A DNA stretch of 64,000 nt, from positions 476,001 through 540,000 of the forward strand of contig NZ_KI629787.1 of NCBI RefSeq assembly GCF_000503775.1, written 5' to 3'. Under the pieces are notes generated by a model. That model made no database searches, had not been told where the DNA came from, and worked only from the letters and a program-made list of their open reading frames with translations. A program made the position numbers and the translations under genes. This DNA is from Brevibacillus panacihumi W25. Lineage in GTDB: Bacteria > Bacillota > Bacilli > Brevibacillales > Brevibacillaceae. Shown here in pieces: positions 18,156 through 28,686 of the stretch (the first letter of the stretch is position 1; the number at the start of each line of letters is the position of its first letter).

Positions 18156-18232
18156 TAAAAGGTAGACATGCAAGTGTCTACTTATGTGATCCCATGAAAA
18201 AAACTATGATGAACAGAGGTAGTTTTCGTGAC

Positions 18233-18256
18233 CTAGGAAGGAGTTGATCGACGGGA
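18233..18256. repeat. 24-bp direct repeat, right copy
   Basis: This matches 647-670 with one mismatch and lies upstream of the intact kinase gene, showing where the duplicated unit begins. Confidence 0.7.
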
Positions 18257-18324
18257 AAACAGTATAACCGTGGATTCACCCTTTTTTCATTGGCGAATGA
18301 ACATGTATACTTTACATAAAGACC

Positions 18325-19674
18325 ATGAACAAAAGGCGGGTATCCATGTTCTTCTTCATGTTTTTTCTCATGTTTGTCAGTCTGACATCTGTAAGTATCC
18401 ATTTGTGGGTGAACCATCGGGGAAACCGTCTGATTTTTTGGGCGTCTCTCGTAATCCTGTGCGCCGGTTTGGCAGGCTTGCAGATTTTCCTTGAAAAAGG
18501 CTGGGTTCCTTATGCAACCGACCAGGCGCTGAATGTGACCGTTATTCGTGCATCGATGATCGTGACGGCCCTTTTGAACATGTTCATTAATACGTTTCCT
18601 TACTACGGAATGCTGCTATTTTATCTGATCTACAACGGCATGTATACCTATCAAAAGTGGATTCCCGTCCTCGCAAGCATTCCGCCAGTATTGACCTTGC
18701 TCTTCTATACAGATCTAATGGCAAATCGCGTCGATAATGGATTTGTAGCGGCATGGGGGCTATGCTATGTATGCCTTACAGCTTCGCTGGCTGTTCGTCC
18801 CATCATACAGGCGAATGATTTCAAGGAGCGAGTCAGCCACGTTTCGATTGCGTTTGTCTTTCTTATTCCGCTGATCACATTGAATATGTACCATTTCTCT
18901 TCTTCCCCTGTAAGCGATCAACTGATGACGCTTATCCCTTATATCAGTATCACGAGTTTATTGCTTATCACGATTTTTTATTTACGGGATGCTTTTTTGG
19001 GAGTAAGACGGAAATCGATACATACCGTGCACGTAGGGACCGGATTAATCCACCATTCCTTAAAAAATTCGATTGGAAAAATTAAGTTGAACGCATTAAA
19101 TATTCGTAAAAATATACAGGTGGGGCAGTACGAGAAGATCGAGGCTTATGTGGAAAATTTATTGCATACACACGAATCGATGATGGCGATGATGGCCAAA
19201 GTCTCTTATGCTACGAGTGACAAGCTGGCTTCCAAGCAGGAAATGCAGGATATCTCCGCCATCTTGGACGAAGTCTTAGAATCCATAGAAGCCCTCCCAA
19301 AAATTCGAGTTGAGAAGCAATATGTCCCCACATTTTTGTTTCTTGATAGGATCCTCATAGCCGAATGCCTGCAAAATATTTGCAACAATGCCGTGGAAGC
19401 GATGCGGGAAAACGGATCGCTTTACATTGCACTTGAAAAGCAAGCCCAAAAGGTACTGCTTACCATACGTGACACGGGTTGCGGAATGAACAGCATACAA
19501 TTGCAAAACATTTTTGAACCCTTCTATTCCACGAAGTATCGAAGTGGCAAGCATTTTGGCCTTGGCATGTATCAGGTGAAAAAGGTGATCGAAGCCCACA
19601 GGGGCAAGGTGGAGGTCAGAAGCACCCCCAACAAAGGGACGGTTATTGTCCTTACATTTCCAGCAAAAGGTTGA
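18325..19674 (+). CDS. Membrane sensor histidine kinase
   Basis: The protein is about 449 residues. Six or seven N-terminal hydrophobic segments (to ~residue 225) form a multi-TM sensor. A His box (GLIHHSLKNSIGKIKLNAL) and a HATPase follow, with N box (ECLQNICNNAVEAM), G1 (DTGCGM), F box (FEPFYSTK) and G2 (HFGLGMYQVKK). ATG 18325 lacks a good site; ATG 18346, 10 bp after AAAAGG, is a good alternative. It is 8 bp from the regulator, its obvious partner, and probably controls the adhesin gene downstream. The ligand is unknown. Confidence 0.85.
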   Translation: MNKRRVSMFFFMFFLMFVSLTSVSIHLWVNHRGNRLIFWASLVILCAGLAGLQIFLEKGWVPYATDQALNVTVIRASMIVTALLNMFINTFPYYGMLLFYLIYNGMYTYQKWIPVLASIPPVLTLLFYTDLMANRVDNGFVAAWGLCYVCLTASLAVRPIIQANDFKERVSHVSIAFVFLIPLITLNMYHFSSSPVSDQLMTLIPYISITSLLLITIFYLRDAFLGVRRKSIHTVHVGTGLIHHSLKNSIGKIKLNALNIRKNIQVGQYEKIEAYVENLLHTHESMMAMMAKVSYATSDKLASKQEMQDISAILDEVLESIEALPKIRVEKQYVPTFLFLDRILIAECLQNICNNAVEAMRENGSLYIALEKQAQKVLLTIRDTGCGMNSIQLQNIFEPFYSTKYRSGKHFGLGMYQVKKVIEAHRGKVEVRSTPNKGTVIVLTFPAKG

Positions 19675-19682
19675 GAAAAACG

Positions 19683-20330
19683 ATGAGCAAAATAAAAGTT
19701 CTTTATGTGGAAGATGATCCGGATTGGAGGGAAGGACTTCAAAGTTTTTTCCTCGGAGATGAGAAAATAGCGCTGTACGCTTGTGTATCCACGATTGACG
19801 AGTGCTTTGCGATGCTTCGCGATGATCCAGCCGATATTGTGGTGATGGATATTATGCTTGGCGATCACAAAGCTTCCGGGCTTGACGCAACGCTTGATAT
19901 TTCCACTCAGTATCCTCAGATAAAAGTGATTATGTTAAGTTCGCTGGACGACAACGATGAGATTTTTAATGAAGCCTTTATGAATGGAGCCTATGATTAT
20001 CTCTATAAGAACGAATTCGAGAGGTTGCCCGAGGTTATTTGTGCCGCTATGCTTCATCCGCATTCCAAATACGGTGATCGGTTGAGAAAGCTCGTCCAGG
20101 AAAAAAAGAAAAGCCTGTTAAGCGAAGGAGATCGTCAACTGCTTAGCATGATCTACACAGGCAAGACGCAGACTCATATCGCGAAGGAGCTTCATGTAAG
20201 CCTGGCCGCAGTGAAAAAACATGTGGGTAGAATAATGAAGAAATTCAATTGGGAGCACTCCAGCAGCGAATTGGCTGCTAAATGCCAAAAGTGGGGGCTG
20301 CTTGAAGTCGATAGGAACGAAAAAGAATGA
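19683..20330 (+). CDS. LuxR/NarL-like response regulator
   Basis: The protein is about 215 residues, with a receiver domain (VLYVEDDPDW; phospho-acceptor in VVMDIMLGD) and a C-terminal HTH (QTHIAKELHVSLAAVKKHVG). ATG 19683 is preferred over TTG 19671, which overlaps the kinase stop. It is the intact version of the broken copy at 674-1048. Pairing with the kinase just upstream is clear; control of the adhesin downstream is inferred from order and from the linked duplication of both. Confidence 0.9.
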   Translation: MSKIKVLYVEDDPDWREGLQSFFLGDEKIALYACVSTIDECFAMLRDDPADIVVMDIMLGDHKASGLDATLDISTQYPQIKVIMLSSLDDNDEIFNEAFMNGAYDYLYKNEFERLPEVICAAMLHPHSKYGDRLRKLVQEKKKSLLSEGDRQLLSMIYTGKTQTHIAKELHVSLAAVKKHVGRIMKKFNWEHSSSELAAKCQKWGLLEVDRNEKE

Positions 20331-20376
20331 AAACCGTTTTTTCTCTTGTAAAAGGCGAGAGGCAAGGCGGTTTTTC
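20330..20376 (+). terminator. Terminator between regulator and adhesin
   Basis: AAAACCG and CGGTTTTT flank an inner CTCTTG/GAGAGG-type stem, followed by CTCTTTTTT. The adhesin is therefore probably transcribed from its own promoter in 20380-20490. Confidence 0.55.
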
Positions 20377-20504
20377 TCTTTTTTATGGCAATGGTAGACA
20401 AAAAACTGTCTACTTACTATCGACATGATGTGCATGGTATCCTCCTTTCAAAACAGTCGGAAGTAATGGAATGCGGTGTGGCAAGTACAAGGGGGAGTAA
20501 ACGA

Positions 20505-23500
20505 GTGAATCAGAGAACGAATTGGATCAGGATGCTGGTATTGGCCCTATTGCTTGGTCTTGTCCAGGTGTTACCAATTACCGGTGCTAGGGCAGCAGGA
20601 GATGGGGAAACGATTTACTATGTGAAGATGCAGGGGAACGACGAAAGCAGCGGAACCACTTGGGATGATGCTTTCGCTACCTTGCAAAAGGCACTGGAAT
20701 CGGCACAGTCGGGAGATCAGATCTGGATTGCCGAGGGGACATACTACCCTACGAAAGAATCTTTTGCTAGTGATGCACGTACGAAAACATTCCAGATGAA
20801 AAACGGCGTAGAGATTTACGGTGGCTATTCAGGAATGGGAACGGAACGCCATGTGACCGATTATGAGACGATTCTCAGCGGTGATATTGGCGTTGTAGGG
20901 GATCAATCCGACAATGCCTACCATGTTTTCCATAACCGGAACGTAGACCAGACCGCAAAGCTGGATGGGGTAACGATTACGGGCGGATATGCTTCGGGCT
21001 ATTACGTCTATGATCAAGACGGGGGAGGCATGTATAACTACCAAAGCAGTCCTACTCTTCGCGATATAACCTTTATTGGGAATACAGCAATTAAAAACGG
21101 CGGCGGGATTGCGAATTCCAATAATAGTAATCCTGAGCTAATACGCGGACGGATTGAAGATAATAAGGCTCCAACTGGCGGAGGAATGTCTAACAGCGAG
21201 AACAGCAATCCTACTTTGTATCACACGAAGATAAGCAAGAATAAAGCGGAGTATAATGGCGGCGGAATCTACAATTATAAAAGTAATCCTGCGCTGACTG
21301 ATATGGAGATCAGCGAGAATGAAGGAGGTGTTTTTGGTGGCGGCTTGTATGGTTTCGAAAGCAATCCCATACTTACTAGGGTCGAAATAAGGAAGAATAG
21401 AACGGAAAGGTCTGGCGGTGGCGTACATATCACCCAGGGAAGCCATGCTGTGTTCACGGATGTAAAGATTATTGAGAACGAGTCTGTGACCGGAAGTGGT
21501 GGTGGGATCTCAAACGACAGAAGCAATCCTTCGTTGACTAATGTGGAGATTAACCGAAATAAAGCTGGTTCTGACGGTGGCGGGGTCTATTATTTCTCAG
21601 AAGGTGGAGTTTTTACTAATGTGACGATCAGGGAGAACACGGCGACTGGAAATGGCGGCGGGGGGTATTCAAGCACCAACAGCAAAGCTACCCTCACTAA
21701 TGTAGAGATCATAAATAATCAGGCAAAAAATGGTGGAGGCACCTATCATTATTATAGTAACGATGTCATGACTAATGTGAAGATAAACGAAAATCAGGCC
21801 ATTATTGATGGTGGGGGTATTTTTAATTATGGCGCAAGTCCGAGAATTTCCGGTGCAGAAGTAAAAGGAAACAGCGCAGGTAACTCCGGTGGCGGGATCT
21901 ATAGCAACGGCGCCAAGAATGTGTTGACGAATGCGGAAATAAGCGGGAATCGCGCGAATATGTCCGGCGGCGGGTTGTATAATATTGGCGGCAAGCCTGC
22001 TTTAACCAATGTGACGATTAGCGGGAATGAAGCGGATGTGTCTGGTGGCGGCATTTTCATCCGGAACTCCGATTCTGGTACCATTCGAAACAGCATCGTC
22101 TGGGGTAATGCAAAAGAAGCAATCTATTATTATTCGGGTTCTATTCAACTCTCTCATTCGCTGGTAGATACTGACCCTAAGTTTATTGATTTTGCCCAAG
22201 GGAATTATCGCCTTAGCGCAGATTCGCCAGCCATTGACCAGGGAAGCACCCAGTATTATGATGCAGGTCTCACTCCCGATCTGTCTTCCATCACTACCGA
22301 CATGGATGGCAATCCACGTTCTGTCGGGAACAGTATCGACATGGGGGCCTATGAATACCTGGATAACGAGGCTCGATTGGACAACCTGCTTGTAAAAGAG
22401 GGCAACCGTGCGTTAATGTTAGCTCCCGAATTTTCTAGTACGGTGACGAGTTATCGGCTGTTTGTGAACCTCGGTGTGACTCAAATAAAGCTTACCCCAA
22501 CGCTAAAAGATCCGTTAGCAGAAGGGGAGATGAGAATCAACGGGGGCGCGTGGTCTCCCATCGTAAATGGAGCTGAGCAGGAGCTGCAACTGGGAAATGG
22601 CGAGAATGAGGTCCAAATACAGGTGACCGCAAAGGATGGTACCGTAAAAAAGACGTACACGGTGAAGATCGACAGTCTGCCAAAACCTGAGCTCACGGTG
22701 AGCCATTCGGACTGGACCAATCAGGATGTGACGATTACGGCAACGAATCGAGAAGAGGGAGCGAAGCTGGAATATAGCACAGATGGTCAGAATTGGTTGC
22801 CTAATTCTGATGCAGCCAATCCGAATTCCATTGTCGTGACCAATGAGGGGAGTTATTCCGTATACGTTAGACAGGCAGATGCCTCGCAGACTATCAGCGA
22901 GATCGCGGAAGCCGAGGTGCGGATCGACAAAACGGCTCCAATGATTACACTAAACGGTGATGCGGTCCTGAGTATTCACCGAGGAAGTACATTTAGCGAC
23001 CCTGGAGCACAAGTCGCAGACAATCTCGACCCAAATCCGCAAATCTCTGTAACCGGTATGGTCGATACCAACAGGCTCGGTGAAAATACCCTCACTTACA
23101 AAGCAGCGGACCATGTAGGCAATCAAGCAGTACCTGTCATCCGAACGGTGAAGGTCGTTCGCGAAGATGCACTTCTCGGCCCGACGATTTCGCTCACCCC
23201 GTCCGGCTGGACTAGGGAGGATGTAGAGGTATCGATAAGCGGCGAAGCCGGCGCGTTACTGGAATACAGCTTGGATGGTCAGCAATGGGTGGCATATGTG
23301 GGTCCATTCACCATACAGGACGAAAATCAGACGAAACTATACGCCAGACAGACAGATGCCCTGCAAAATGTCAGTGATGTTGCAGAAGTTGAGGTGAGAA
23401 TCGACAAGACCGCTCCGGTCATCACCCTGAATGGAGCAGCGACGATGAGCATCTACCGAGGAAGCGTCTTCCAGGACCCGGGTGTGACGATCACGGACAA

Positions 23501-25454
23501 TATCGCAACTGGATTGACACCTGTTGTCACTGGGACAGTCGATACCAACAGGCTCGGTGAATATACCCTCACTTACGAAGCAGTGGACCATGCAGGTAAT
23601 CAGGCTGTACCGGTCATTCGAACCGTAAAAGTTGTTCGCGAAGATGCTCTCCTCAAACCAACGATTTTGCTCGACCCATCTGGTTGGACGAAGGGTGATG
23701 TAGAGGTAACGGTGAGTGGAGAATCGGGTACAAAACTGGAATACAGCTTGGATGGTCAGCAATGGGTGGCATATGTGGGTCCATTCACCATACAGGACGA
23801 AAATCAGACGAAACTATACGCCAGACAGACAGATGCCCTGCAAAATGTCAGTGATGTTGCAGAAGTTGAGGTGAGAATCGACAAGACCGCTCCGGTCATC
23901 ACCCTGAATGGAGCAGCGACGATGAGCATCTACCGAGGAAGCGTCTTCCAGGACCCGGGTGTGAGGATCACGGACAATATCGCAACCGGCTTGACACCTG
24001 TTGTCACTGGGACCGTCGATACGAACAAACTGGGGACGTACACCCTCCAATACGACGCGGCGGACTGGGCAGGCAATCAGGCTGCTCCGGTGACGCGCAC
24101 GATACGTGTCATCAGCCGTCCTGTCACTCCACCTCCACCTGTCGAGGTTCCGGTTCCGGTCACTAAAGTAACCCTTACCCCGCAAACTTTGACGCTGACC
24201 GTTGGCGAGGAGTCTGCGACGCTGCAAGCAACGATCACACCGTCCAACGCCACCAATCGGGCCGTGAGCTGGAGCAGCAGCAATCCGAGCGTCGCTGCGG
24301 TGGATGCAACGGGCAAAGTAACGGCGAAACAGGCAGGGCAGGCCACGATCACGGTGACGACCGCAGATGGCAACAAAACGGCGAGCAGTGAAGTCACTGT
24401 CGTGGAAGAAGGGAATGAAAAGCTGCAACTCGAAGTGTCACTGTCCGACATCCATCTGAAACCAGGCGCCTCCAAGTCCTTCAAGGTGTACGCCGTGGAA
24501 GGGGAAGAACGTACAGAGATTACGAAAAACAAGGACATCATCTACGACATCGACAATGATTTGATTTCAGTCAAACGAGGCAGAATCACTGCTGGCAAAA
24601 AAGCCGGGAAAGCCCAGATCACTATCCGTTATCAGGGGGAAGTAGCGACGATTACGGTAACGGTTAAGAAGGAAGAAGCTGACCGTCTTACTCTCAGAGC
24701 CTCGGAATCGCTATTGTTGATCGAGCCCGATCTAACAGTAAGCTTTAGGGTTTACGCCGTGGGACCAAATACGCTAGAAAATATAACCCATGACAAAAAC
24801 ACCACGTACAGCATAGACAGTGATCTGGCGAAGGTAACGGCAGGGCGCGTGAAAACGGGCAAAGAAGAAGGAGAGACTGAGCTGACGATCCACTACCTGG
24901 GAGAAGAATTGACCATCCCTGTTGTCATCTCTAAAATAAGCGTCAAAGCTCTGACTGCATCCACGCAGAAGCTTCTGCTGGGGTTGGACGAGGAAGAGAC
25001 GTTACGCATACGAGCCAGATTGAGCAATAAGCGGGAAAAAGATGTCACGGAACTCGTCGACTGGTCGTCGAGCACACCCGGTATCGTAGAGGTGGCCGAA
25101 GACGGCACGATCATTCCGCTCAAAAAGGGAACGGCAGTCCTTACAGCCAGGTACGGAGGCCGAAATGTGAATATCAGCGTCCGTGTGGTGGATGAAAAGG
25201 AACTGCAAGAACTGCATGCTACTTACAGCAGCCTGTCACTCGAAGAAGGGGAAACGGCGTCTCTAGCCATTACGGCCATTTATGAAAGAAATCACAAGGA
25301 GGATGTAACCGAGGAAGTGGAATGGAGCGTAGATGATCCTGAGATTGCGACGGTAGAGAATGGTGTCATCACCGGGATTTCAGAAGGCGTGACGACGATA
25401 ACAGCCACGTATGCAGGAAAAGAGGCAGAAATTTTTATTAAGGTGTGGAAATAA
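20505..25454 (+). CDS. Large secreted beta-helix / Ig-like adhesin
   Basis: The protein is about 1649 residues. GTG 20505 follows GGGGGAG (20491-20497) and opens a signal peptide (NQRTNWIRMLVLALLLGLV); earlier in-frame starts give no secretion signal. Residues ~35-610 form a right-handed beta-helix of short turns with GGGI/GGGL tips, like chlamydial-type polymorphic membrane repeats. A cadherin-like beta-sandwich follows (~625-725). Next are three Ig-like pairs with the DUF5011 pattern (ITLNGAATMSIYRGSVFQDPG), a proline-rich linker and BIG_2-type domains to the end. No LPXTG motif or S-layer anchor is visible, so attachment may be non-covalent or the protein is released. The 3' part is duplicated at the left end of the window. 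Confidence 0.85.
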   Translation: MNQRTNWIRMLVLALLLGLVQVLPITGARAAGDGETIYYVKMQGNDESSGTTWDDAFATLQKALESAQSGDQIWIAEGTYYPTKESFASDARTKTFQMKNGVEIYGGYSGMGTERHVTDYETILSGDIGVVGDQSDNAYHVFHNRNVDQTAKLDGVTITGGYASGYYVYDQDGGGMYNYQSSPTLRDITFIGNTAIKNGGGIANSNNSNPELIRGRIEDNKAPTGGGMSNSENSNPTLYHTKISKNKAEYNGGGIYNYKSNPALTDMEISENEGGVFGGGLYGFESNPILTRVEIRKNRTERSGGGVHITQGSHAVFTDVKIIENESVTGSGGGISNDRSNPSLTNVEINRNKAGSDGGGVYYFSEGGVFTNVTIRENTATGNGGGGYSSTNSKATLTNVEIINNQAKNGGGTYHYYSNDVMTNVKINENQAIIDGGGIFNYGASPRISGAEVKGNSAGNSGGGIYSNGAKNVLTNAEISGNRANMSGGGLYNIGGKPALTNVTISGNEADVSGGGIFIRNSDSGTIRNSIVWGNAKEAIYYYSGSIQLSHSLVDTDPKFIDFAQGNYRLSADSPAIDQGSTQYYDAGLTPDLSSITTDMDGNPRSVGNSIDMGAYEYLDNEARLDNLLVKEGNRALMLAPEFSSTVTSYRLFVNLGVTQIKLTPTLKDPLAEGEMRINGGAWSPIVNGAEQELQLGNGENEVQIQVTAKDGTVKKTYTVKIDSLPKPELTVSHSDWTNQDVTITATNREEGAKLEYSTDGQNWLPNSDAANPNSIVVTNEGSYSVYVRQADASQTISEIAEAEVRIDKTAPMITLNGDAVLSIHRGSTFSDPGAQVADNLDPNPQISVTGMVDTNRLGENTLTYKAADHVGNQAVPVIRTVKVVREDALLGPTISLTPSGWTREDVEVSISGEAGALLEYSLDGQQWVAYVGPFTIQDENQTKLYARQTDALQNVSDVAEVEVRIDKTAPVITLNGAATMSIYRGSVFQDPGVTITDNIATGLTPVVTGTVDTNRLGEYTLTYEAVDHAGNQAVPVIRTVKVVREDALLKPTILLDPSGWTKGDVEVTVSGESGTKLEYSLDGQQWVAYVGPFTIQDENQTKLYARQTDALQNVSDVAEVEVRIDKTAPVITLNGAATMSIYRGSVFQDPGVRITDNIATGLTPVVTGTVDTNKLGTYTLQYDAADWAGNQAAPVTRTIRVISRPVTPPPPVEVPVPVTKVTLTPQTLTLTVGEESATLQATITPSNATNRAVSWSSSNPSVAAVDATGKVTAKQAGQATITVTTADGNKTASSEVTVVEEGNEKLQLEVSLSDIHLKPGASKSFKVYAVEGEERTEITKNKDIIYDIDNDLISVKRGRITAGKKAGKAQITIRYQGEVATITVTVKKEEADRLTLRASESLLLIEPDLTVSFRVYAVGPNTLENITHDKNTTYSIDSDLAKVTAGRVKTGKEEGETELTIHYLGEELTIPVVISKISVKALTASTQKLLLGLDEEETLRIRARLSNKREKDVTELVDWSSSTPGIVEVAEDGTIIPLKKGTAVLTARYGGRNVNISVRVVDEKELQELHATYSSLSLEEGETASLAITAIYERNHKEDVTEEVEWSVDDPEIATVENGVITGISEGVTTITATYAGKEAEIFIKVWK
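23258..23487 (+). repeat. 230-bp exact internal repeat, copy 1 (copy 2 at 23735-23964)
   Basis: The two blocks, 477 bp apart, are identical by eye across about 230 bp inside the adhesin's Ig-like region, though flanking sequence differs. This indicates recent gene conversion or unequal crossing-over that can change domain number. Confidence 0.8.
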
Positions 25455-25555
25455 AGGGATAGACGAAAATGGCCGGCATCATCTAAGTTCCAAAGTACAT
25501 GAAGCGGTTTGATATCAGCGTACGAGAGTTGTTTTTGCAAGAGAAAGTATAGAAT

Positions 25556-25602
25556 AGGCTTTCCCACCAGGCATTGGATAGAGGTGGGAAAGCCTCTTTT
25601 TT
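25556..25602. terminator. Bidirectional terminator between adhesin and M20 peptidase
   Basis: AGGCTTTCCCACC pairs with GGTGGGAAAGCCT, followed by CTTTTTT on the plus strand. It separates convergent genes. The remaining bases of 25455-25638 show nothing else. Confidence 0.85.
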
Positions 25603-25638
25603 GTGAAAGTAGTGTGGGTTCCATTGGTCGAACGTGTG

Positions 25639-26931
25639 CTACCGCTTTTTGTCTGCTTCACACCATTTCAAAATAGTCAAAGCGTAGATCTCAATTAACT
25701 TGAGGAAATCGGGGATGTGAATGAATTCATCAGGTGCATGAGCATTGCCTCCTGAAGGCCCGAAAATGACCGCAGGAGTGGTGGAATACCTATTGAACAT
25801 AAATGAATCACAGGCGAACGGAGCTCCCTGAATGGGAAGACCGCCCGGTACGGATTCGGTTCCCGCGTCCTGCAGCACTCCAAGTATGGGGTGATCCTCG
25901 GGAAGTCCGGTACCGGGCAAAAAGCGGACTTTCTTTTCTATTACCGGGGGGATCGCGGACAATATCTCGTCCTGCTCGACGAGGGGCTGGAAGAAACCTG
26001 TGAATTCAGCGTACAGTTCTTCTTCCGTCACCCCGGGATAGCATTGAATCCAGACATCAAAAGAGCAACTGCTCGGAACCCGATCCCCCAGTTCGAGGTT
26101 GACGTCTCCTGCACGCAGAACCTGAACCAGTGTCGGCAGCTCTGGATTGTTCATATAGAGAGGGTGAACGTTGGCGTGTTTGTTACGCCACTCATGATAC
26201 TGTCGAATGATCTCTAGAAATCGAGCGGCAGCAAAGATCGGGTTGACTGTTTTCTCTCCGCTGTAGGAACGGCCTGGTCTGCCTTGAAACGTAATCCGAA
26301 AATAGCTCCCACCTTGTGCGGCTGGGCAAATGGCCAAATTGGAGGGTTCTGGGATAATAGCGGCATCTGCCCGGTAACCTCTCAACCGGCAGGCTAGCGT
26401 TCCGTTTGCTCCGCCGTATTCCTCGTCTACCACAGATTCAATGATTACGTCGCCTTTGATACGATAATCCAGATCCCTCAAACACTTCACAGCCATCATG
26501 GCGGCAACCATTCCACTTTTCATATCAAGAATCCCCAGACCATATTGGACATCGCCCACAACCTCACCGGCATAGGGATCTTGCGTCCAGGTGTCAGATC
26601 CTTTTGGTACCGTGTCCATATGCCCGGAAAAAAGCAGAGACTTCCCTTCGCCACTCCCCTTTAATACGCCAACTACGTTGGGGCGATTCTGATAATTTCT
26701 CCCGTCGTCTAAAAAGGCTTCATGCATCTTTAAATCAGGAACATCCGTAGGAAGAAAAACGTCAGTCTGGAACCCCAGCTGCTGAAGTTGACGGTTGATT
26801 TCCAGTTGTACCAACAGTTCGCTACCGTAAGGGTATTGGTTTTCGCTGGGAATGCTGACCAATCGTTTATTCGTGTCCAGAATCGATTCAAGATGGACCC
26901 TTATCCAGTTTCTTATCTCCTCTACCGCCAT
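25639..26931 (-). CDS. M20-family metallopeptidase / deacylase (ArgE/DapE type)
   Basis: The protein is 430 residues, typical for M20. Metal-site motifs are in order: SGHMDTVP (~residue 100), YGLGILDMKSG (Asp ~135), VVDEEYGG (catalytic Glu, ~168), a PEPSN Glu and NAHAPDEF near the C-terminus. A GGGAGG-type site lies upstream of ATG on the minus strand. Such enzymes hydrolyse N-acyl amino acids, succinyl-diaminopimelate or dipeptides. It is divergent from the ABC/M24 operon and probably works on a related substrate. The exact substrate cannot be told from sequence. Confidence 0.85.
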   Translation of the reverse strand: MAVEEIRNWIRVHLESILDTNKRLVSIPSENQYPYGSELLVQLEINRQLQQLGFQTDVFLPTDVPDLKMHEAFLDDGRNYQNRPNVVGVLKGSGEGKSLLFSGHMDTVPKGSDTWTQDPYAGEVVGDVQYGLGILDMKSGMVAAMMAVKCLRDLDYRIKGDVIIESVVDEEYGGANGTLACRLRGYRADAAIIPEPSNLAICPAAQGGSYFRITFQGRPGRSYSGEKTVNPIFAAARFLEIIRQYHEWRNKHANVHPLYMNNPELPTLVQVLRAGDVNLELGDRVPSSCSFDVWIQCYPGVTEEELYAEFTGFFQPLVEQDEILSAIPPVIEKKVRFLPGTGLPEDHPILGVLQDAGTESVPGGLPIQGAPFACDSFMFNRYSTTPAVIFGPSGGNAHAPDEFIHIPDFLKLIEIYALTILKWCEADKKR

Positions 26932-27147
26932 GAGAAAAACCTCCCTTTTTCGCCTGGTACTGATTAGTTATCAAAATATTCTGATGATGATACTAACATT
27001 GTTTTTTGGGGTTGGCAATCTTTTTATGACCGATATTCAAAGCAAAACAAAATGAATCAAAAATAAAATGTTGAAATATATTTTTGTTATGTTATTATTT
27101 TCTTTAATATCGGAAAAGTCTGAAATTTCAAAAAGGAGGTGTCACCT

Positions 27148-28653
27148 ATGAATCAGGAGCGGATCATGTCCGCCCGTCAACTGATAAAGCAATTTGATGG
27201 AACGACAGTTTTACATAGCCTTGACCTGGAACTGCGACCGGGAGAAATTCACGCATTGGTCGGGGAGAACGGCGCGGGAAAATCAACGGTGATCAAAATA
27301 CTTTCGGGTGTTTACCAGCCAGATGGAGGGTTTGTCGAGTTCAACGGGCAGCCTGTCAAAATAACCGATCCATCCGTAGCGCATAAACTAGGGGTTTTTA
27401 CGGTTCATCAAGAACCTGCCATGATGCCGCAGTTATCGGTAGCAGAAAATATCTTTATGGGTTTTCATCCGTACAAGAAGTTCGGTATCAGATGGATGGA
27501 TCGAAAAGAGATGTATCGTCAGGCTCAGAATTTGTTTGAACAGCTTGGTGTTTCACTTGATATCAAGCAGAAAGCGTATCAGCTTAGCATTGCTCAGCAG
27601 CAGATGGTAGAGATTGCAAAAGCACTTGTCCATCAAGTAAGGGTCCTTATTCTAGATGAACCAACGGCAACCCTGTCTGCCCATGAAACAGAGGTTTTGT
27701 TCCGAATTGTCAAGCAACTGAGAGACACCGGTACCGCTGTTCTGTTCGTTTCCCACCGACTGGAGGAAGTGTTTTCTTTAACCTCTAGGATAACGGTCAT
27801 GAGAGACGGGGCAAAAGTAGGTACCTATCAAACATCGGATTTAACGGAAAAGCAGTTAGTCAGCTTGATGGTGGGCAGAGAGATTGAGTTGTCCAGATTT
27901 CGTAGTCAGCAGATTGAACGTACAAATCCTTTGCTTTCAATTACGGACCTCTCCAAAAGCAATAGCTTTTCTAACATCTCCTTCGACTTATACCCGGGAG
28001 AGATACTCGGGTTATCTGGTCTAGTTGGTTCTGGCCGTACCTATGTGGCTGAGGCTATATTCGGCATTCATCCTGCTGACAGTGGGCACATCCGAATTAA
28101 CGGGTTGAATGTCCGGATCCGCAGCGTAAGTCAGGCGATTAAACATGGCATTGTTTACGTTCCGGAAGATCGTCACCGTCACGGAGTAGCTTTGGAAATG
28201 AATATCTTCTCCAATATCAGCGTGCCAAGTCTCAAGCAGTTATCCCGTTATGGAGTAATTCAAAAGGCAGAGGAAAGCAGCCTAGCGCAGCGGATGATGG
28301 AGAGGGTTCGTATACGAGCTTCTTCTATTCGTCAGAAAGTGGGCGAGTTGTCTGGCGGCAATCAACAAAAGGTCGTATTCAGCAAATGGATTTCTTGCAA
28401 ACCCCGCATCGTTCTGTTAGATGAGCCTACTCGGGGAGTGGATATAGGCGCAAAAAAAGAGATCCATCGCATGATACATCAGCTTGCAGAAGAGGGGGCA
28501 GCAATTCTGCTCATTTCTTCAGATCTCCCCGAGGTGCTCAGCTTGGCTGATCGGGTTATGGTCATGAGAGAAGGAAAAATGGTTGCAGAAGTGGCCCAAG
28601 AGGAGATAAGCGAGGAGATCATAGCTTCTCATGCCGCAGGTGTCCACGTGTAA
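27148..28653 (+). CDS. Sugar-type ABC transporter ATPase, two nucleotide-binding domains
   Basis: The protein is 501 residues, the usual size of RbsA/MglA/LsrA ATPases. Domain 1 has Walker A GENGAGKST and Walker B LILDEPTATLS; the normal LSGGQ there is replaced by LSIAQQQ, which is common in this family. Domain 2 has LSGGNQQKV and LLDEPTRGVDIGAK, while its Walker A is degenerate (GLVGSGRT), also as in relatives. ATG 27148 has GGAGG 9 bp upstream; GTG 27139 is too close to it. It is the first gene of a five-gene importer operon. Confidence 0.9.
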   Translation: MNQERIMSARQLIKQFDGTTVLHSLDLELRPGEIHALVGENGAGKSTVIKILSGVYQPDGGFVEFNGQPVKITDPSVAHKLGVFTVHQEPAMMPQLSVAENIFMGFHPYKKFGIRWMDRKEMYRQAQNLFEQLGVSLDIKQKAYQLSIAQQQMVEIAKALVHQVRVLILDEPTATLSAHETEVLFRIVKQLRDTGTAVLFVSHRLEEVFSLTSRITVMRDGAKVGTYQTSDLTEKQLVSLMVGREIELSRFRSQQIERTNPLLSITDLSKSNSFSNISFDLYPGEILGLSGLVGSGRTYVAEAIFGIHPADSGHIRINGLNVRIRSVSQAIKHGIVYVPEDRHRHGVALEMNIFSNISVPSLKQLSRYGVIQKAEESSLAQRMMERVRIRASSIRQKVGELSGGNQQKVVFSKWISCKPRIVLLDEPTRGVDIGAKKEIHRMIHQLAEEGAAILLISSDLPEVLSLADRVMVMREGKMVAEVAQEEISEEIIASHAAGVHV

Positions 28654-28686
28654 TTTGATGACATCAATCAGAGGAAGTGATGAAAT

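Noticed and set aside
23814..24541. Minus-strand frames across the adhesin Ig region
   Set aside because: Low-complexity shadows of repeated Ig-like coding sequence.
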